Below, in pieces: positions 27,231-37,143 of a stretch of 64,000 nt of DNA; within the stretch, counting starts at the first letter, position 1; the number at the start of each line of letters is the position of its first letter. Both the position numbers and the translations under genes were made by a program. The notes under the pieces were generated by a model. That model was not told where the DNA came from. It worked only from the letters and a program-made list of their open reading frames with translations, and did no database searches. The DNA comes from Wenxinia marina DSM 24838 (GTDB taxonomy: Bacteria; Pseudomonadota; Alphaproteobacteria; Rhodobacterales; Rhodobacteraceae): positions 1 through 64,000 of the forward strand of contig NZ_KB902314.1 of NCBI RefSeq assembly GCF_000379485.1. Reading direction: 5' to 3'.

Positions 27231-28451
27231 ATGGCTCACAAGGTGTCGCCGCTGGCGCCCGCGTCCTTTCCGGCGCTGCCCGAGATCCCGGGCGTCCGCT
27301 TCGCCACCGCGCAGGCGGGGGTGAAGTACCAGGGGCGCACCGACGTGATGCTGGCCGAACTGGCCGAGGGGACGGCGGTGGCGGGGGTCTTCACCCGCTC
27401 CGCCACCCGGTCGGCCAACGTGCTGGACTGCCAGGACAAGATCGGCGGCCCGTCCGAGGGGCGGGCCGCGATTCTCGTGAACTCGGGCAATTCCAACGCC
27501 TTCACCGGCCGCAACGGGACCGAGGCGGTCGCCGCCCTGTCGGACGGCGTGGCGCAGGCGCTGGGCGTGGAGGCGTCCCGCGTCTTCACCTCCTCCACCG
27601 GCGTCATCGGCGAGCCGCTGCCGCACGCGCGGATCACGGCGAAGCTGGCCGAGCTGTCGGGCGCCCTCGACCCTGCCGGAATCGAGGCGGCGGCGAAGGC
27701 GATCATGACCACCGACACCTTCCCCAAGGGCGCGTCGGCCGAGATCGACGTGGGCGGCACGCCCGTCCGCATCGCCGGCATCGCCAAGGGCTCGGGCATG
27801 ATCGCGCCCGACATGGGCACGATGCTGGTCTACATCTTCACCGACGCGCAGATCGCACGCGGCCCGCTGCAGGCCCTCGTCGGCGAGATCGCGGACCGGA
27901 CCTTCAACTGCATCACCGTCGATTCCGACACCTCCACCTCGGACACGCTGCTGTGCGCCGCGACCGGCGCCAGCGGCGCCGACGTCTCGGAGGAGGCGGC
28001 CTTCGCCGAGGCGCTGGAGGCGGTGATGCTGGACCTCGCCCACCAGGTCGTCCGTGACGGCGAGGGGGCGACGAAGTTCGTCACGGTCGAGGTGGCGGGC
28101 GCCGCCAGCCACGCCGACGCCCGCAAGGTCGCGATGGCCATCGCCAACTCGCCGCTGGTCAAGACGGCCATCGCGGGCGAGGACGCGAACTGGGGCCGGG
28201 TCGTCATGGCCGTCGGCAAGTCCGGCGCCACCGCCGACCGCGACCGCCTGTCGATCCGCTTCGGCGACATCGTCGTGGCCGAGAACGGCTGGCGCGCGCC
28301 CTCCTACTCCGAGGAGGAGACGTCGGCCTACATGAAGCGGCCCGAGCTGACGATCGGCGTCGATCTCGGCCTCGGCGAGGGGCGGGCGACGGTGTGGACC
28401 TGCGACCTGACCCACGGCTACATCGACATCAACGCCGACTACCGCTCGTAG
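27231..28451 (+). CDS. argJ: Bifunctional glutamate N-acetyltransferase / amino-acid acetyltransferase ArgJ
   Basis: A 406-residue enzyme of arginine biosynthesis that transfers acetyl groups from N-acetylornithine to glutamate in the acetyl cycle. It is an N-terminal nucleophile enzyme that self-cleaves before a threonine, here T197 in KGSGMIAPDMGTMLV; the usual MATML reads MGTML, which keeps the Thr. Other family blocks are SGNSNAFTG, SSTGVIGEPLP and DGEGATKFVTVEV. Whether it also accepts acetyl-CoA (bifunctional) cannot be told from sequence. It sits 4 bases after ppiC and 4 before mutT. Confidence 0.96.
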   Translation: MAHKVSPLAPASFPALPEIPGVRFATAQAGVKYQGRTDVMLAELAEGTAVAGVFTRSATRSANVLDCQDKIGGPSEGRAAILVNSGNSNAFTGRNGTEAVAALSDGVAQALGVEASRVFTSSTGVIGEPLPHARITAKLAELSGALDPAGIEAAAKAIMTTDTFPKGASAEIDVGGTPVRIAGIAKGSGMIAPDMGTMLVYIFTDAQIARGPLQALVGEIADRTFNCITVDSDTSTSDTLLCAATGASGADVSEEAAFAEALEAVMLDLAHQVVRDGEGATKFVTVEVAGAASHADARKVAMAIANSPLVKTAIAGEDANWGRVVMAVGKSGATADRDRLSIRFGDIVVAENGWRAPSYSEEETSAYMKRPELTIGVDLGLGEGRATVWTCDLTHGYIDINADYRS

Positions 28452-28455
28452 GGTC

Positions 28456-28854
28456 ATGAAGGTCGTCCTCGTCTCCGCGGTCGCGCTGATCGACCCCGAC
28501 GGGCGCGTGCTGCTGGCGCAGCGTCCGGAGGGCAAGTCGATGGCCGGCCTGTGGGAGTTTCCGGGTGGCAAGGTCGAGCCCGGCGAGACACCCGAGGCGG
28601 CCCTGATCCGCGAGCTGCGGGAGGAGCTGGGCATCGACACCGAGGAATCCTGCCTGGCCCCGCTGACCTTCGCGAGCCACTCCTATGACGACTTCCACCT
28701 GCTGATGCCGCTGTTCGCGTGCCGCCGCTGGCAGGGAACCGCGGTTGCCCGCGAAGGCCAGACCCTCAAATGGGTTCGCCCGGGGTCGCTTCGCGACTAT
28801 CCGATGCCCCCTGCGGACGTTCCCCTCATCCCGGTTCTGCGCGACTGGCTGTGA
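28456..28854 (+). CDS. mutT: 8-oxo-dGTP diphosphatase MutT
   Basis: A 132-residue NUDIX hydrolase that removes 8-oxo-dGTP from the nucleotide pool. The NUDIX box runs GGKVEPGETPEAAL followed by RELREELGI, and the N-terminal VSAVALIDPDGRVLLAQRPEGK with LWEFPGGK is typical of MutT. Length is normal. It is the last gene of the ppiC-argJ-mutT operon. The 141 bp that follow are markedly AT-rich and contain a probable new promoter. Confidence 0.92.
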   Translation: MKVVLVSAVALIDPDGRVLLAQRPEGKSMAGLWEFPGGKVEPGETPEAALIRELREELGIDTEESCLAPLTFASHSYDDFHLLMPLFACRRWQGTAVAREGQTLKWVRPGSLRDYPMPPADVPLIPVLRDWL

Positions 28855-28936
28855 TCGAGGGCGGATCTCACCCGAGTTTCACGGCTTCGAGACAAAAATT
28901 GCGTCGGATTTGAGCAGCCTAACTGCGATTTTACTC

Positions 28937-28964
28937 TTTGGTGCCACCATTTAAGGCGTATCTT
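28937..28964 (+). promoter_or_regulatory. Promoter candidate for the 41-residue ORF
   Basis: TTTGGT (28937-28942), 16-base spacer, TATCTT (28959-28964) in a stretch (about 28880-28965) clearly richer in A/T than its surroundings. A second possibility is TTGAGC (28910-28915) with TACTCT. A start near 28971 would give a 25-base leader containing AAGGGG. Confidence 0.35.
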
Positions 28965-28995
28965 GGATGGCAATGGGGCCAAAGGGGAATCTGAC

Positions 28996-29121
28996 ATGCT
29001 TCGCACCATCATCGTCGGCAGCTGCGTTTCGGTTCAGGGGTTGTTCGTCAAGGCGCTCGACGGCGGACGGATCGTCGTCCGCGTCGGCGAGCGCATGTAC
29101 GAGGGTCTGCCGGTCGCCTGA
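28996..29121 (+). CDS. Small protein of unknown function (41 residues)
   Basis: A 41-codon ORF with AAAGGGGAA about 7 bases before its ATG and its own AT-rich upstream region. The sequence alternates hydrophobic residues (TIIVGSCVSVQGLFVKAL, then GRIVVRVGERMYEGLPVA), as in a small beta-rich or SH3/OB-like fragment, and contains one cysteine. It ends 3 bases before the convergent PBP gene. No signal peptide or transmembrane helix is evident. I cannot name a family; the ribosome binding site, the promoter-like leader and the non-random sequence are the reasons to call it real. Confidence 0.55.
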   Translation: MLRTIIVGSCVSVQGLFVKALDGGRIVVRVGERMYEGLPVA

Positions 29122-29124
29122 CCG

Positions 29125-31458
29125 CTACCGCTCGCACAATCGGCGGGGTCCGCCGCCGTAGGGCTGGAACGTACAGTCCGACTCGCGGAATGATCGATAG
29201 AAGCGTCGGCATGCATCCACATTGCATGCCGGCCCGCTGCTTGGCCCGATCTCCAGTTGATCGAGGATCAGCTCCAGCAGGGCCCGCGTGTCGTCCACCG
29301 GCGCAGGCCCGTCGTCCGACGCTTCGGCCAGGATCGCGGACAGCGCCGCCTCCACATCCTCGGCACTCTCCGGCTCCGGCTCCGGCGCGGCCACTGTCGC
29401 CGCCGCGACGTCGTCGGCCGGCGCGGCCATGACCCGGTCGCGCCCCTCGGGCGAAAGACCCAGCATGAAATCGCGCCAGATCGCGGCCGGCAGCGACCCG
29501 CCGGTGACGTCGTCCATCGGGCGGTTGTCGTCGTAGCCGACCCAGACGCCCACGACGAGATGCTCGTCGAAGCCGATGAACAGCGCGTCGCGGTAATCCT
29601 GCCCGGTCCCCGTCTTTCCCGCCGCCGGGCGACCCGGCGCCGCCTCGTGGCCGGTGCCGTCGGTCACAACGCCCTGCAGCAGATCGAGCATCGGCTGGCG
29701 CTGCGCGAGCAGCGTCGCGGCGTAGCCCTCGGCCTGCGGTCGGGGCCAGCGGAACGGATGGAACTCTCCCGTCTCGGTCGACACGAAGCCCGAGATCCCG
29801 CGCGCGGTGATCGGTGCCCGGTTTGCCGCGATGGCGGCGTAGGCTTCCACCATGTCGATCAACGGGACGCCATCGGCGCCCAGCGCGATGGCCGGCGTCG
29901 GCGACAGCTCCGCCTCGATCCCGAGGGCGCGGGCCGCCTCGACGATCCGCTCGGGGCCGAGCTGCTGTCCGAGGGCGACCGCCGCGGCGTTTCGCGACTC
30001 GATGAAGGCCTCGCGCAGCGTGATGTCGCCAAGGTAGCGGCCATCGAAGTTCTCGGGAGCGTACCCGTCGATCTCGATCGGCCGGTCCGGCACCATCGTG
30101 TCCGGCCCGTAGCCCTCGGCCAAAGCTGCCAGGAAGACGATGGTCTTGAAGGTGGACCCGGGCGAGCGCAGCGCCGCGGTCGCACGGTTGAACTCGCTCG
30201 CCCCATAGTCGCGGCCGCCGACCATCGCCGCCACCGTCCCGTCGCCGCGCAGGGCGACCAGCGCGGCCTCGGGCCCGCCGGGGGGCAGGTGACGGGCGAT
30301 CACCTCCTCGGCGTGGCGCTGAAGGGCGGGGTCGAGCGAGGTCCGCAGCGTAACCACCCCGTCGAAATCGTCCGCGATGGCCTCGGCCTCGGACACCACC
30401 CAGTCGGCGAACCAGGAGCCGTAGCGCGCCACCGGTCGGTCGGTCGCCAGGGTGACGAGGTCCGCCCGCGCGGCATCGGCTGCGCCGGGCTCCAGCCGGC
30501 CCTGCGCCTCCATCAGGTCGATGACCAGGCGGGCCCGCTGCTGCGTGGCCGGCAGGTCGGCCGACGGATTCACCGAACTGGGCGACTGGATCGTCGCCGC
30601 GAGAGCCGCCGCCTGGGCCACCGTCAGGTCCGCCACGTCACGATCGAAATAGACCGAGGCGGCCGCGGGCAGCCCGCGGGCGCCGCTGCCGAGGTAGACG
30701 ACGTTGAGATACCGCTCGAGCACGCCGTCCTTGCCCAGCTCCCCCTCGAGCCGTCTCGCCAGCAGCGCTTCCTGCATCTTGCGGGTCAGCGTCCGGTCCG
30801 GCGTCAGGTACAGGATCTTGGCCAGCTGCTGGGTGATGGTGGACCCGCCCTGCCGGATGCCGCCAGCCGTCAGGTTCTCCCACGCCGCGCGGGACACGGC
30901 GCGCCAATCGACACCCTCGTGCTCGTAGAACCGGCGGTCCTCGATCGCGAGGACGGCGTCGATCACGTGCGCCGGTATCGTATCGAGCGGCGCATAGTCC
31001 GACGGGACGGCGCCGCGGGTCATCAGCGGCGCGCCGGTCGAATCCTCCAGCGACAGGATGGTCTCGGCGTCGGCCATGATCTCGTCGGTGGGGGGCAGCT
31101 GCCACAGGATCGCGCCCAGCCACAGCGCCGTCGCCACGAAGACACCCGCGATTCCGCCGGCGATCACGAGGCCCGTCAGGCGCAGGGTATTGCGCGGAAG
31201 CGCCCGGGCGGCGCGCCCGGCGCCCCGCACGACGGCACCGCCGGCGCGGCCCGCCGCCGGAAGTCCGACCCTCAGGCCCCCTCCGGCACTGCGCAGCCCG
31301 GCCCGCGTCGCCTGACCGAGCGACCGGGCGCCATGCCCGATCCTGCGACCGAGGGCGCGCCCGCCGAGGCTGATCGCCCGGCCGAAATGCGCAAACGCCG
31401 CGCGGCTCTCGCTGGCTGCGGTCCTCCAGTCGTCGGGTCTGTCGTCCTCTTCGCTCAT
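29125..31458 (-). CDS. Class A penicillin-binding protein with BA14K-like C-terminal tail
   Basis: A 777-residue bifunctional peptidoglycan synthase. A basic, Gly/Ala/Arg-rich cytoplasmic N-terminus (about 1-90) precedes one transmembrane helix (about 92-120). The GT51 glycosyltransferase domain has AIEDRRFYEHEG with the catalytic Glu and GGSTITQQLAK. The transpeptidase domain shows SPGSTFK (active Ser), SRN and KTGTGQ. The last about 30 residues carry four cysteines (CNVDAC, SDCTF, RRLC) in a BA14K-like pattern, and an Ala/Glu/Pro linker separates them from the enzyme core. It is downstream of infB on the same strand, separated by a strong hairpin. Confidence 0.92.
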   Translation of the reverse strand: MSEEDDRPDDWRTAASESRAAFAHFGRAISLGGRALGRRIGHGARSLGQATRAGLRSAGGGLRVGLPAAGRAGGAVVRGAGRAARALPRNTLRLTGLVIAGGIAGVFVATALWLGAILWQLPPTDEIMADAETILSLEDSTGAPLMTRGAVPSDYAPLDTIPAHVIDAVLAIEDRRFYEHEGVDWRAVSRAAWENLTAGGIRQGGSTITQQLAKILYLTPDRTLTRKMQEALLARRLEGELGKDGVLERYLNVVYLGSGARGLPAAASVYFDRDVADLTVAQAAALAATIQSPSSVNPSADLPATQQRARLVIDLMEAQGRLEPGAADAARADLVTLATDRPVARYGSWFADWVVSEAEAIADDFDGVVTLRTSLDPALQRHAEEVIARHLPPGGPEAALVALRGDGTVAAMVGGRDYGASEFNRATAALRSPGSTFKTIVFLAALAEGYGPDTMVPDRPIEIDGYAPENFDGRYLGDITLREAFIESRNAAAVALGQQLGPERIVEAARALGIEAELSPTPAIALGADGVPLIDMVEAYAAIAANRAPITARGISGFVSTETGEFHPFRWPRPQAEGYAATLLAQRQPMLDLLQGVVTDGTGHEAAPGRPAAGKTGTGQDYRDALFIGFDEHLVVGVWVGYDDNRPMDDVTGGSLPAAIWRDFMLGLSPEGRDRVMAAPADDVAAATVAAPEPEPESAEDVEAALSAILAEASDDGPAPVDDTRALLELILDQLEIGPSSGPACNVDACRRFYRSFRESDCTFQPYGGGPRRLCER

Positions 31459-31476
31459 CGAGCGTGAGCTAGAACG

Positions 31477-31509
31477 GCAGAACGCGCCGCCAATGGCGAC
31501 GCGTTCTGC
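31477..31509 (-). terminator. Strong hairpin after infB
   Basis: Perfect 10-bp arms GCAGAACGCG (31477-31486) and CGCGTTCTGC (31500-31509). Inside them CGCC and GGCG also pair around AAT, extending the stem to 14 bp with one C/A mismatch. A T-run (ATTTT) follows only on the plus strand; on the minus strand, in which infB and the PBP are read, none does. It most likely ends or protects the infB mRNA 3' end. Confidence 0.6.
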
Positions 31510-31532
31510 ATTTTCGCCCGGCTATCTGCCGG

Positions 31533-34031
31533 TCAGAGCGACCGCTCGACCTGCTCGCGGGTGAAGATCTCGATGACGTCGCCGGCGCGGATGTCCTCGT
31601 AATTCTCGAACGCCATGCCGCATTCCTGGCCCGACTGGACCTCGGCCACCTCGTCCTTGAACCGCTTGAGCGTCTTCAGCGTGCCCTCGTGGATCACGAC
31701 GTTGTCGCGCAGCAGACGCACCCCGGCGGACCGGCGGGCGACGCCCTCGGTCACGAGGCAGCCGGCGACCTTGCCGACGTTCGAGACCTTGAAGACTTCC
31801 TTGATCTCGGCGTAGCCGATGAAGTTCTCGCGGATCTCGTCCTTGAGCAGGCCCGAGGCGGCGTTCTTCACGTCGTCGACGAGGTCGTAGATCACGCTGT
31901 AGTAGCGGATCTCGACACCCTTCTGGTTCGCGGCGTTCCGCGCCGGGGCGTTGGCCCGGACGTTGAAGCCGAAGACCGGCGCGCCCGACGCCTCGGCGAG
32001 ACCGATGTCGCTCTCGGTGATGGCGCCGACGCCCGAGTGCAGCACGCGGACGCGCACCTCGTCGTTGCCGATCTTCTCCATCGCCTGGACGATCGCCTCG
32101 GCGGAACCCTGCACGTCGGCCTTCACCAGGATCGGCAGTTCGGAGACGTCCTTGTCGTCCTTGGCCTTCTGCATCAGCTGCTCGAGGGTCGTCGCGGCGC
32201 CGGCGGCGGCGCGCTTCTCCTTGGCGGCGTTGGCACGATACTCGGCGATCTCCCGGGCCTGCGCCTCGGTCTCGACGACGTTCAGGACGTCGCCGGCCTC
32301 GGGCGTGCCGTTGAGGCCCAGCACCTCGACCGGGACGGACGGGCCGGCTTCGTCGACGCGCTCGCCCTTGTCGTTGACCAGCGCGCGGACCTTGCCCCAC
32401 TGCTCGCCCACGACGAAGATGTCGCCGCGCTTGAGCGTGCCGTTCTCGACCAGGACGGTCGCGACGGGGCCGCGGCCGACATCCAGCTTGGCCTCGATCA
32501 CGGCGCCACTGGCGGCGCGGTCGGGGTTGGCCTTCAGTTCCAGGATCTCGGCCTGCAGCGCGATCGCCTCGAGCAGGGTGTCGAGGCCCTGGCCGGTCAC
32601 GGCCGAGACTTCGACGTCCTGCACGTCGCCCGAGAATTCCTCGACCACGACCTCGTGCTGCAGCAGGTCCGTCCGGACCTTCTGCGCATTCGCGGCCGGG
32701 CGGTCGATCTTGTTGATCGCCACGATCATCGGGACCTTGGCAGCCTTGGCGTGATTGATCGCCTCGACCGTCTGCGGCATGACCGCGTCGTCCGCGGCCA
32801 CGACCAGCACCACGATATCCGTCACCTGCGCACCACGGGCACGCATCGAGGTGAAGGCGGCGTGGCCGGGCGTATCGAGGAACGTCAGCACCGCGCCGCC
32901 ATCGGTGGTCACCTGGTAGGCGCCGATGTGCTGGGTGATGCCGCCGGCCTCGCCCGACACGACGTTGGCGTGCCGGATCGCGTCCAGCAGCGACGTCTTG
33001 CCGTGGTCGACGTGGCCCATGATCGTGATGACGGGCGGACGCGGCTGCAGATCCTCGGGCCGGTCGTCGGCCGTCTCGATCACCTGCTCGACGTCGGAGG
33101 CGCTGACGCGCTGCACCCGGTGGCCGAACTCCTCGATGATGAGCTCGGCGGTGTCCTGGTCGAGGGTCTGGTTCTGCGTCGCCATGATGCCGCTGGTCAT
33201 CAGCGACTTCACGACGTCCGCGACGCGCTCGGACATCCGGTTGGCGAGTTCCGCCACCGTGATCGCCTCGGGCAGCTGCACGGTGCGCACGACCTTCTCG
33301 CGCTCGCCGGACTGGCCCATCGCCTTCTGGCGGGCGCGTTCCTGCTTGCGCTTCATCGCGGCGAGGCTGCGCTGACGGCCGCCTTCGCCGCCGCCCAGCG
33401 CCTCGTTCAGCGTGAGCTTGCCGGCGCGACGGCCATCGCCCTCGCGGCCGCGGGTCGGCTTGGCGGTCTTGTCGGTGCGGGCGGCGTCACGCTCGCGGTC
33501 GGTCTTGCGCGGGCCGGTGCTGGCGCCGCCGCGACGGTCCTCGCCGTCGGCGGCCGGCTGCGCGGCCTCGGCCGCCTTGCGGGCGGCGCGTTCCACGGCC
33601 TCGCGCTGCTTGCGCTCTTCCTCTTCGGCCTTGGCCTTCAGCGCCTCTTCGCGCTCGCGGTCCTCGCGCTCCTTGGCCTCGACCTCGGCACGGCGACGCT
33701 CGCGCTCTTCCTCGCGGGCCTTCTCCTCGGCCTGGCGCTGCGCGGACTCCTCGGCCTCGCGGGCCCGGGCCATCGCGAGCGCCTTCATCCGGCGTTCGAG
33801 TTCGGCGTCGGAGATGCCGGCCGGCCGCTTGGCCGGGTCGCCACCCCTGGCAGGGCCGCCGGACGAGGCCGCCCCGGGCGCGGCCTGCCCCGGCTTGGGC
33901 ACGACCACGCGTTTGCGCTTCGTCTCCACCACGACGTTCTTGGTCCGGCCGTGGCTGAAGCTCTGCTTCACCTGACCGGGGCGGCCGGAGCCGCGCAGAC
34001 CAAGGGGTTTCTTGCCGTCGGTATCGCTCAT
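31533..34031 (-). CDS. infB: Translation initiation factor IF-2
   Basis: An 832-residue GTPase that places fMet-tRNA on the 30S subunit. A long charged Ala/Glu/Arg-rich N-terminal region (about 1-260, partly coiled coil) is followed by the IF2N helix and the G domain: G1 GHVDHGKTS near residue 338, G3 DTPGHAAF near 384, and G4 NKID near 437. Domains II-IV end in [13 protein letters not shown]. The ATG at 34031 follows the last codon of ylxR by 9 bases; an extra TTG just before it is not needed. It is the fourth gene of the rimP-nusA-ylxR-infB operon. Confidence 0.97.
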   Translation of the reverse strand: MSDTDGKKPLGLRGSGRPGQVKQSFSHGRTKNVVVETKRKRVVVPKPGQAAPGAASSGGPARGGDPAKRPAGISDAELERRMKALAMARAREAEESAQRQAEEKAREEERERRRAEVEAKEREDREREEALKAKAEEEERKQREAVERAARKAAEAAQPAADGEDRRGGASTGPRKTDRERDAARTDKTAKPTRGREGDGRRAGKLTLNEALGGGEGGRQRSLAAMKRKQERARQKAMGQSGEREKVVRTVQLPEAITVAELANRMSERVADVVKSLMTSGIMATQNQTLDQDTAELIIEEFGHRVQRVSASDVEQVIETADDRPEDLQPRPPVITIMGHVDHGKTSLLDAIRHANVVSGEAGGITQHIGAYQVTTDGGAVLTFLDTPGHAAFTSMRARGAQVTDIVVLVVAADDAVMPQTVEAINHAKAAKVPMIVAINKIDRPAANAQKVRTDLLQHEVVVEEFSGDVQDVEVSAVTGQGLDTLLEAIALQAEILELKANPDRAASGAVIEAKLDVGRGPVATVLVENGTLKRGDIFVVGEQWGKVRALVNDKGERVDEAGPSVPVEVLGLNGTPEAGDVLNVVETEAQAREIAEYRANAAKEKRAAAGAATTLEQLMQKAKDDKDVSELPILVKADVQGSAEAIVQAMEKIGNDEVRVRVLHSGVGAITESDIGLAEASGAPVFGFNVRANAPARNAANQKGVEIRYYSVIYDLVDDVKNAASGLLKDEIRENFIGYAEIKEVFKVSNVGKVAGCLVTEGVARRSAGVRLLRDNVVIHEGTLKTLKRFKDEVAEVQSGQECGMAFENYEDIRAGDVIEIFTREQVERSL

Positions 34032-34040
34032 CAAACCTAT

Positions 34041-34658
34041 CTAATCCTTCCCGGCGACCGCATTGTCGCCGTGCTTCTCTCGCAGGCCGCGGAGTTTCGC
34101 GGCCTCCTCTACAACACGGTCGCTGAGTCCGCCAGCGGAGAGCGCACCGTGTATCACACTCTGCCGGCCGAACGCCAACCCGAGCTCGTCGGAGGTCAGG
34201 CATCCGAACCAGCGCGCCCCGGTCGGGGTCCACAGCTTCTGCTTCCCGCGCTCCGAACCGTCGGAGGCCTGCAGGAGAACCCTGACACCTCCCGCGTCGA
34301 GCGCGGCCTTCACCTTCTCGAACCCGGCGACCGCGCGCCCGGACTTGCGGGCCAGCGCGATCAGGTCCGTCACGTGCCGGGCGAGCTGACGCTCGACCTC
34401 GTCGGCCAGTCCGTCCGGCACCGTGACCGGCGCCTTCGCCGCCCGCGAGAACTGGCCCTTGCCGGCCTTGTCTAGGGCGTCGCGGTCGGCGGTCACCCAC
34501 ATGCCCCGTCCCGGAAGCTTCTCCAGGATGTCGGGGACCACCTCGTTGTCCGGCCCCACGACGAACCGGACGAGACCCTCCTTGGGTTGGGTCTCTCCGG
34601 TCACGATACAACGCCGCTCGGACGTCTCGCGGTCCTTCTGCCGTCCGCCGCGCGTCAT
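34041..34658 (-). CDS. ylxR: RNA-binding protein YlxR/RnpM family with L7Ae-like C-terminus
   Basis: A 205-residue protein. The N-terminal YlxR (DUF448) domain has RRCIVTGETQPKEGLVRFV and GRGMWVTADRDAL, the conserved RCIVTG...GRGxW pattern; the family in Firmicutes modulates RNase P. The C-terminal half (about 85-165) looks L7Ae/L30e-like (LIALARKSGRAVAGFEKV). Fusion of the two is common in alphaproteobacteria. The position between nusA and infB is the standard one. It acts in the cytoplasm, probably on structured RNA; the precise target here is unknown. Confidence 0.9.
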   Translation of the reverse strand: MTRGGRQKDRETSERRCIVTGETQPKEGLVRFVVGPDNEVVPDILEKLPGRGMWVTADRDALDKAGKGQFSRAAKAPVTVPDGLADEVERQLARHVTDLIALARKSGRAVAGFEKVKAALDAGGVRVLLQASDGSERGKQKLWTPTGARWFGCLTSDELGLAFGRQSVIHGALSAGGLSDRVVEEAAKLRGLREKHGDNAVAGKD

Positions 34659-34684
34659 CTTCAGTCCCTTCTACGGGGCGGGCC

Positions 34685-36457
34685 TCAGCCCGCCGCCGCC
34701 TCCTCTTCGGCCTCGGCCGCCGCGGCGGCCTCCTGCGCGGCCAGTTCGTCCGGGTCGACCCAGCCGAGCGCCACGCGGGCGGTCATCACCAGGTCCTGCG
34801 CCTCCTCGAGGCTGATGTCGAACGATTCGAGCAGGCCCTCGTCCTTGGTCCGGTTGCCCGCGGCGTCCGTCGTCCAGCCGCCGGCCAGCTCCCAGTCGGC
34901 GCAGGTGGCGAAGTCTTCCAGCGTCTTCACACCGTCGGCGGCCAGCGCCAGCACCATCGGCGGCGTCAGGCCGGGGAAGGTGATGAGGCTGTCCTCGGCG
35001 CCCATCTCGCGCGCCTTGTCCAGCGCGGCCTTGTTCTGGGCGTCGATGTAGTCCCGGGCCCGGGCCTGCAGTTCGGTCGCGGTGCCCTCGTCCACGCCAT
35101 CGATGACGAGAAGCTCGTCCTGGTCGACGTAGGCGACTTCCTCGAGGTTGGTGAACCCCTCTGCCACCAGCAGTTGGGCAAAGAACTCGTCCAGATCAAG
35201 GGTGTCCATGAAGAGTTTCGTACGCTCTTCGAACTCCGCCTGCCGGCGCTTCGATTCCTCCTCCTCGGTGAGGATGTCGATGTCGAGGCCGGTGAGCTGC
35301 GAGGCGAGGCGCACGTTCTGGCCGCGGCGGCCGATTGCGAGCGACAGCTGTTCCTCCGGCACAACGACCTCGATCCGCTCGCTGTCCTCGTCGAACACGA
35401 CCTTGCTGACCTCGGCCGGCTGCAGCGCGTTGACGAGGAACGTCGGCATGTCCTCGTTCCACGGGATGATGTCGATCTTCTCGCCCTGCAGCTCGTTCAC
35501 GACGGCCTGCACGCGCGAGCCGCGCATGCCGACGCAGGCGCCCACGGGGTCGATCGAGTTGTCGTAGGAGATGACGGCGATCTTGGCGCGGCTGCCCGGA
35601 TCGCGGGCGACGGCCTTGATCTCGATGATGCCCTCGTAGATCTCGGGCACTTCCATCTTGAACAGCTCGGCCATGAACTCCGGCGCGGTGCGGGACAGGA
35701 AGATCTGCGGGCCGCGCGGCTCGCGCCGGACGTCCTTGATGTAGACGCGGATGCGGTCGCCGGGGCGATAGGCCTCGCGGCCGATCTTCTCGTTCCGGCG
35801 CAGCACGCCCTCGCCGGGGTTCAGCTCGACGATGAGGTTGCCGTACTCCTCGCGCTTCACCACCACGTTGATGATGTGGCCGATCCGGTCCTTGAACTCC
35901 TCGAACTGCTTGTCCCGCTCCGCCTCGCGGACCTTCTGCAGGATCACCTGCTTGGCCGACTGCGCGGCGATGCGGCCCAGCTCCACCGGCGGGACCTCGT
36001 CCACGATCTCGTCGCCGAGCGTCGGCATCGTCGACTGGTCCTCGACCATCAGGGCGCGGTCCGCCTCGGTCGGGGCGCGCATCAGGAAGCGGCGATTCGC
36101 CTCGGTCCGGCTCTCGCCGGTCTCGGGGCTGGTGATCTTGCGGCTGCCCTTCACCACGGTGACGCCGGTCCGGGCCTGCTTGACGATGGTCGCCGCCTGG
36201 TCGGCCGTCGATTCCGCCTGCATCGTCTCGATGTCGTCGGCTTCGGTCACGGTGCGGACGCGGGTGAAGGACGCGCGGCCGGTGCGGCGGTCGATCTTCA
36301 CGCGGATGTCCATCTCGGCGCCGTAGCGGCTCTTCGCGGCCCGGGCGAGGCTCTCCTCCATCGCCTCGACCACCAGCGAGGGGTCGATCTGCTTCTCGCG
36401 CGCCACCGCCTCGGCGGTCTGCAACAGCTCCAGCTGGTTGGCGGAAGTGATGGCCAT
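34685..36457 (-). CDS. nusA: Transcription termination/antitermination factor NusA
   Basis: A 590-residue RNA-polymerase-associated factor controlling pausing, termination and antitermination. The N-terminal RNAP-binding domain ([24 protein letters not shown]) is followed by an S1 domain, then two KH domains ([43 protein letters not shown]). The C-terminal acidic repeats (about 430-590) include helix-hairpin-helix-like segments. Length is typical for alphaproteobacteria, longer than in Bacillus. It lies 5 bases after rimP. As it acts on terminators, the terminator-like element in this operon's own leader is a candidate for autoregulation. Confidence 0.97.
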   Translation of the reverse strand: MAITSANQLELLQTAEAVAREKQIDPSLVVEAMEESLARAAKSRYGAEMDIRVKIDRRTGRASFTRVRTVTEADDIETMQAESTADQAATIVKQARTGVTVVKGSRKITSPETGESRTEANRRFLMRAPTEADRALMVEDQSTMPTLGDEIVDEVPPVELGRIAAQSAKQVILQKVREAERDKQFEEFKDRIGHIINVVVKREEYGNLIVELNPGEGVLRRNEKIGREAYRPGDRIRVYIKDVRREPRGPQIFLSRTAPEFMAELFKMEVPEIYEGIIEIKAVARDPGSRAKIAVISYDNSIDPVGACVGMRGSRVQAVVNELQGEKIDIIPWNEDMPTFLVNALQPAEVSKVVFDEDSERIEVVVPEEQLSLAIGRRGQNVRLASQLTGLDIDILTEEEESKRRQAEFEERTKLFMDTLDLDEFFAQLLVAEGFTNLEEVAYVDQDELLVIDGVDEGTATELQARARDYIDAQNKAALDKAREMGAEDSLITFPGLTPPMVLALAADGVKTLEDFATCADWELAGGWTTDAAGNRTKDEGLLESFDISLEEAQDLVMTARVALGWVDPDELAAQEAAAAAEAEEEAAAG

Positions 36458-36462
36458 GCGTG

Positions 36463-37047
36463 TTACTCCTCGTCCCCGTCCATCAGGGTTTCAACTTCGT
36501 CGTACTCTTTCTCGTCGATCGTGCCGGCGTCCTTGCGCCCCTTCAGCACGTCGCGGATCAATTCGTCGGTCAGCACCAGCTTGGCGTCCGACAGCCAGTC
36601 GAACTGCAGGCCGATGGTCATCGACTCGCCGTTCTCCTCGATCTCGATCAGCACCTCGGAGCCTTCGGTGCCGCGCAGCTCGCCCTTGAAGCGGCGGCGG
36701 CCGTCGATCAGCTCGTCGGTCTCCAGCTTGGCGGTGTAGCCGTCCCACTGGTCGAAATCCTTGAGCCGGGTCAGCGGCCGGTCGATGCCGGGGCTCGAGA
36801 CTTCCAGCGTGTAGGCCTCGACCACAGGATCCTCGACATCCATCACCGCCGACACGGCGGTCGAGATGCGGGCGCAGTCGTCGACCTCGATCGTGCCGTC
36901 CGGCTTCTGCGCCATGATCTGTACGGTCTTGGTCTTGCCGCCGAGGAGGCGGACGCGCACCAGCTCGAATCCCATGTCCTCGACCACGGGCTTCACGATC
37001 TCCGCGATGCGGCGGTCGATGGCGGCCTTGGCGACGAGATCGGTCAT
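36463..37047 (-). CDS. rimP: Ribosome maturation factor RimP
   Basis: A 194-residue protein needed for 30S subunit maturation. The N-terminal domain shows [19 protein letters not shown] and the [18 protein letters not shown] segment, followed by [20 protein letters not shown] and the C-terminal SH3-like fold. GAAGGA lies 5 bases upstream of the ATG. It is the first gene of the rimP-nusA-ylxR-infB operon. Its leader has a promoter at 37144-37172 and a terminator-like hairpin whose T-run ends 18 bases before the start codon. Confidence 0.96.
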   Translation of the reverse strand: MTDLVAKAAIDRRIAEIVKPVVEDMGFELVRVRLLGGKTKTVQIMAQKPDGTIEVDDCARISTAVSAVMDVEDPVVEAYTLEVSSPGIDRPLTRLKDFDQWDGYTAKLETDELIDGRRRFKGELRGTEGSEVLIEIEENGESMTIGLQFDWLSDAKLVLTDELIRDVLKGRKDAGTIDEKEYDEVETLMDGDEE

Positions 37048-37065
37048 GGGGGTCCTTCAGAAACG

Positions 37066-37088
37066 AAAAAGCGGGCCGTGCGGCCCGC
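37066..37088 (-). terminator. Terminator-like hairpin in the rimP-nusA-infB leader
   Basis: On the minus strand GCGGGCC, loop GCAC, GGCCCGC (37071-37088) is followed by TTTTT (37066-37070), then CGTTTC. This is a good intrinsic terminator. The 18 bases between its T-run and the rimP ATG hold only the Shine-Dalgarno, so no promoter fits between them. It must be read through for the operon to be expressed from the promoter at 37144-37172. Confidence 0.75.
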
Positions 37089-37143
37089 CGAAAACTGTCC
37101 GGTGGGCGCTGGGGGTGGAGGCCAGCGCGCCGCTGTTGAAGGC

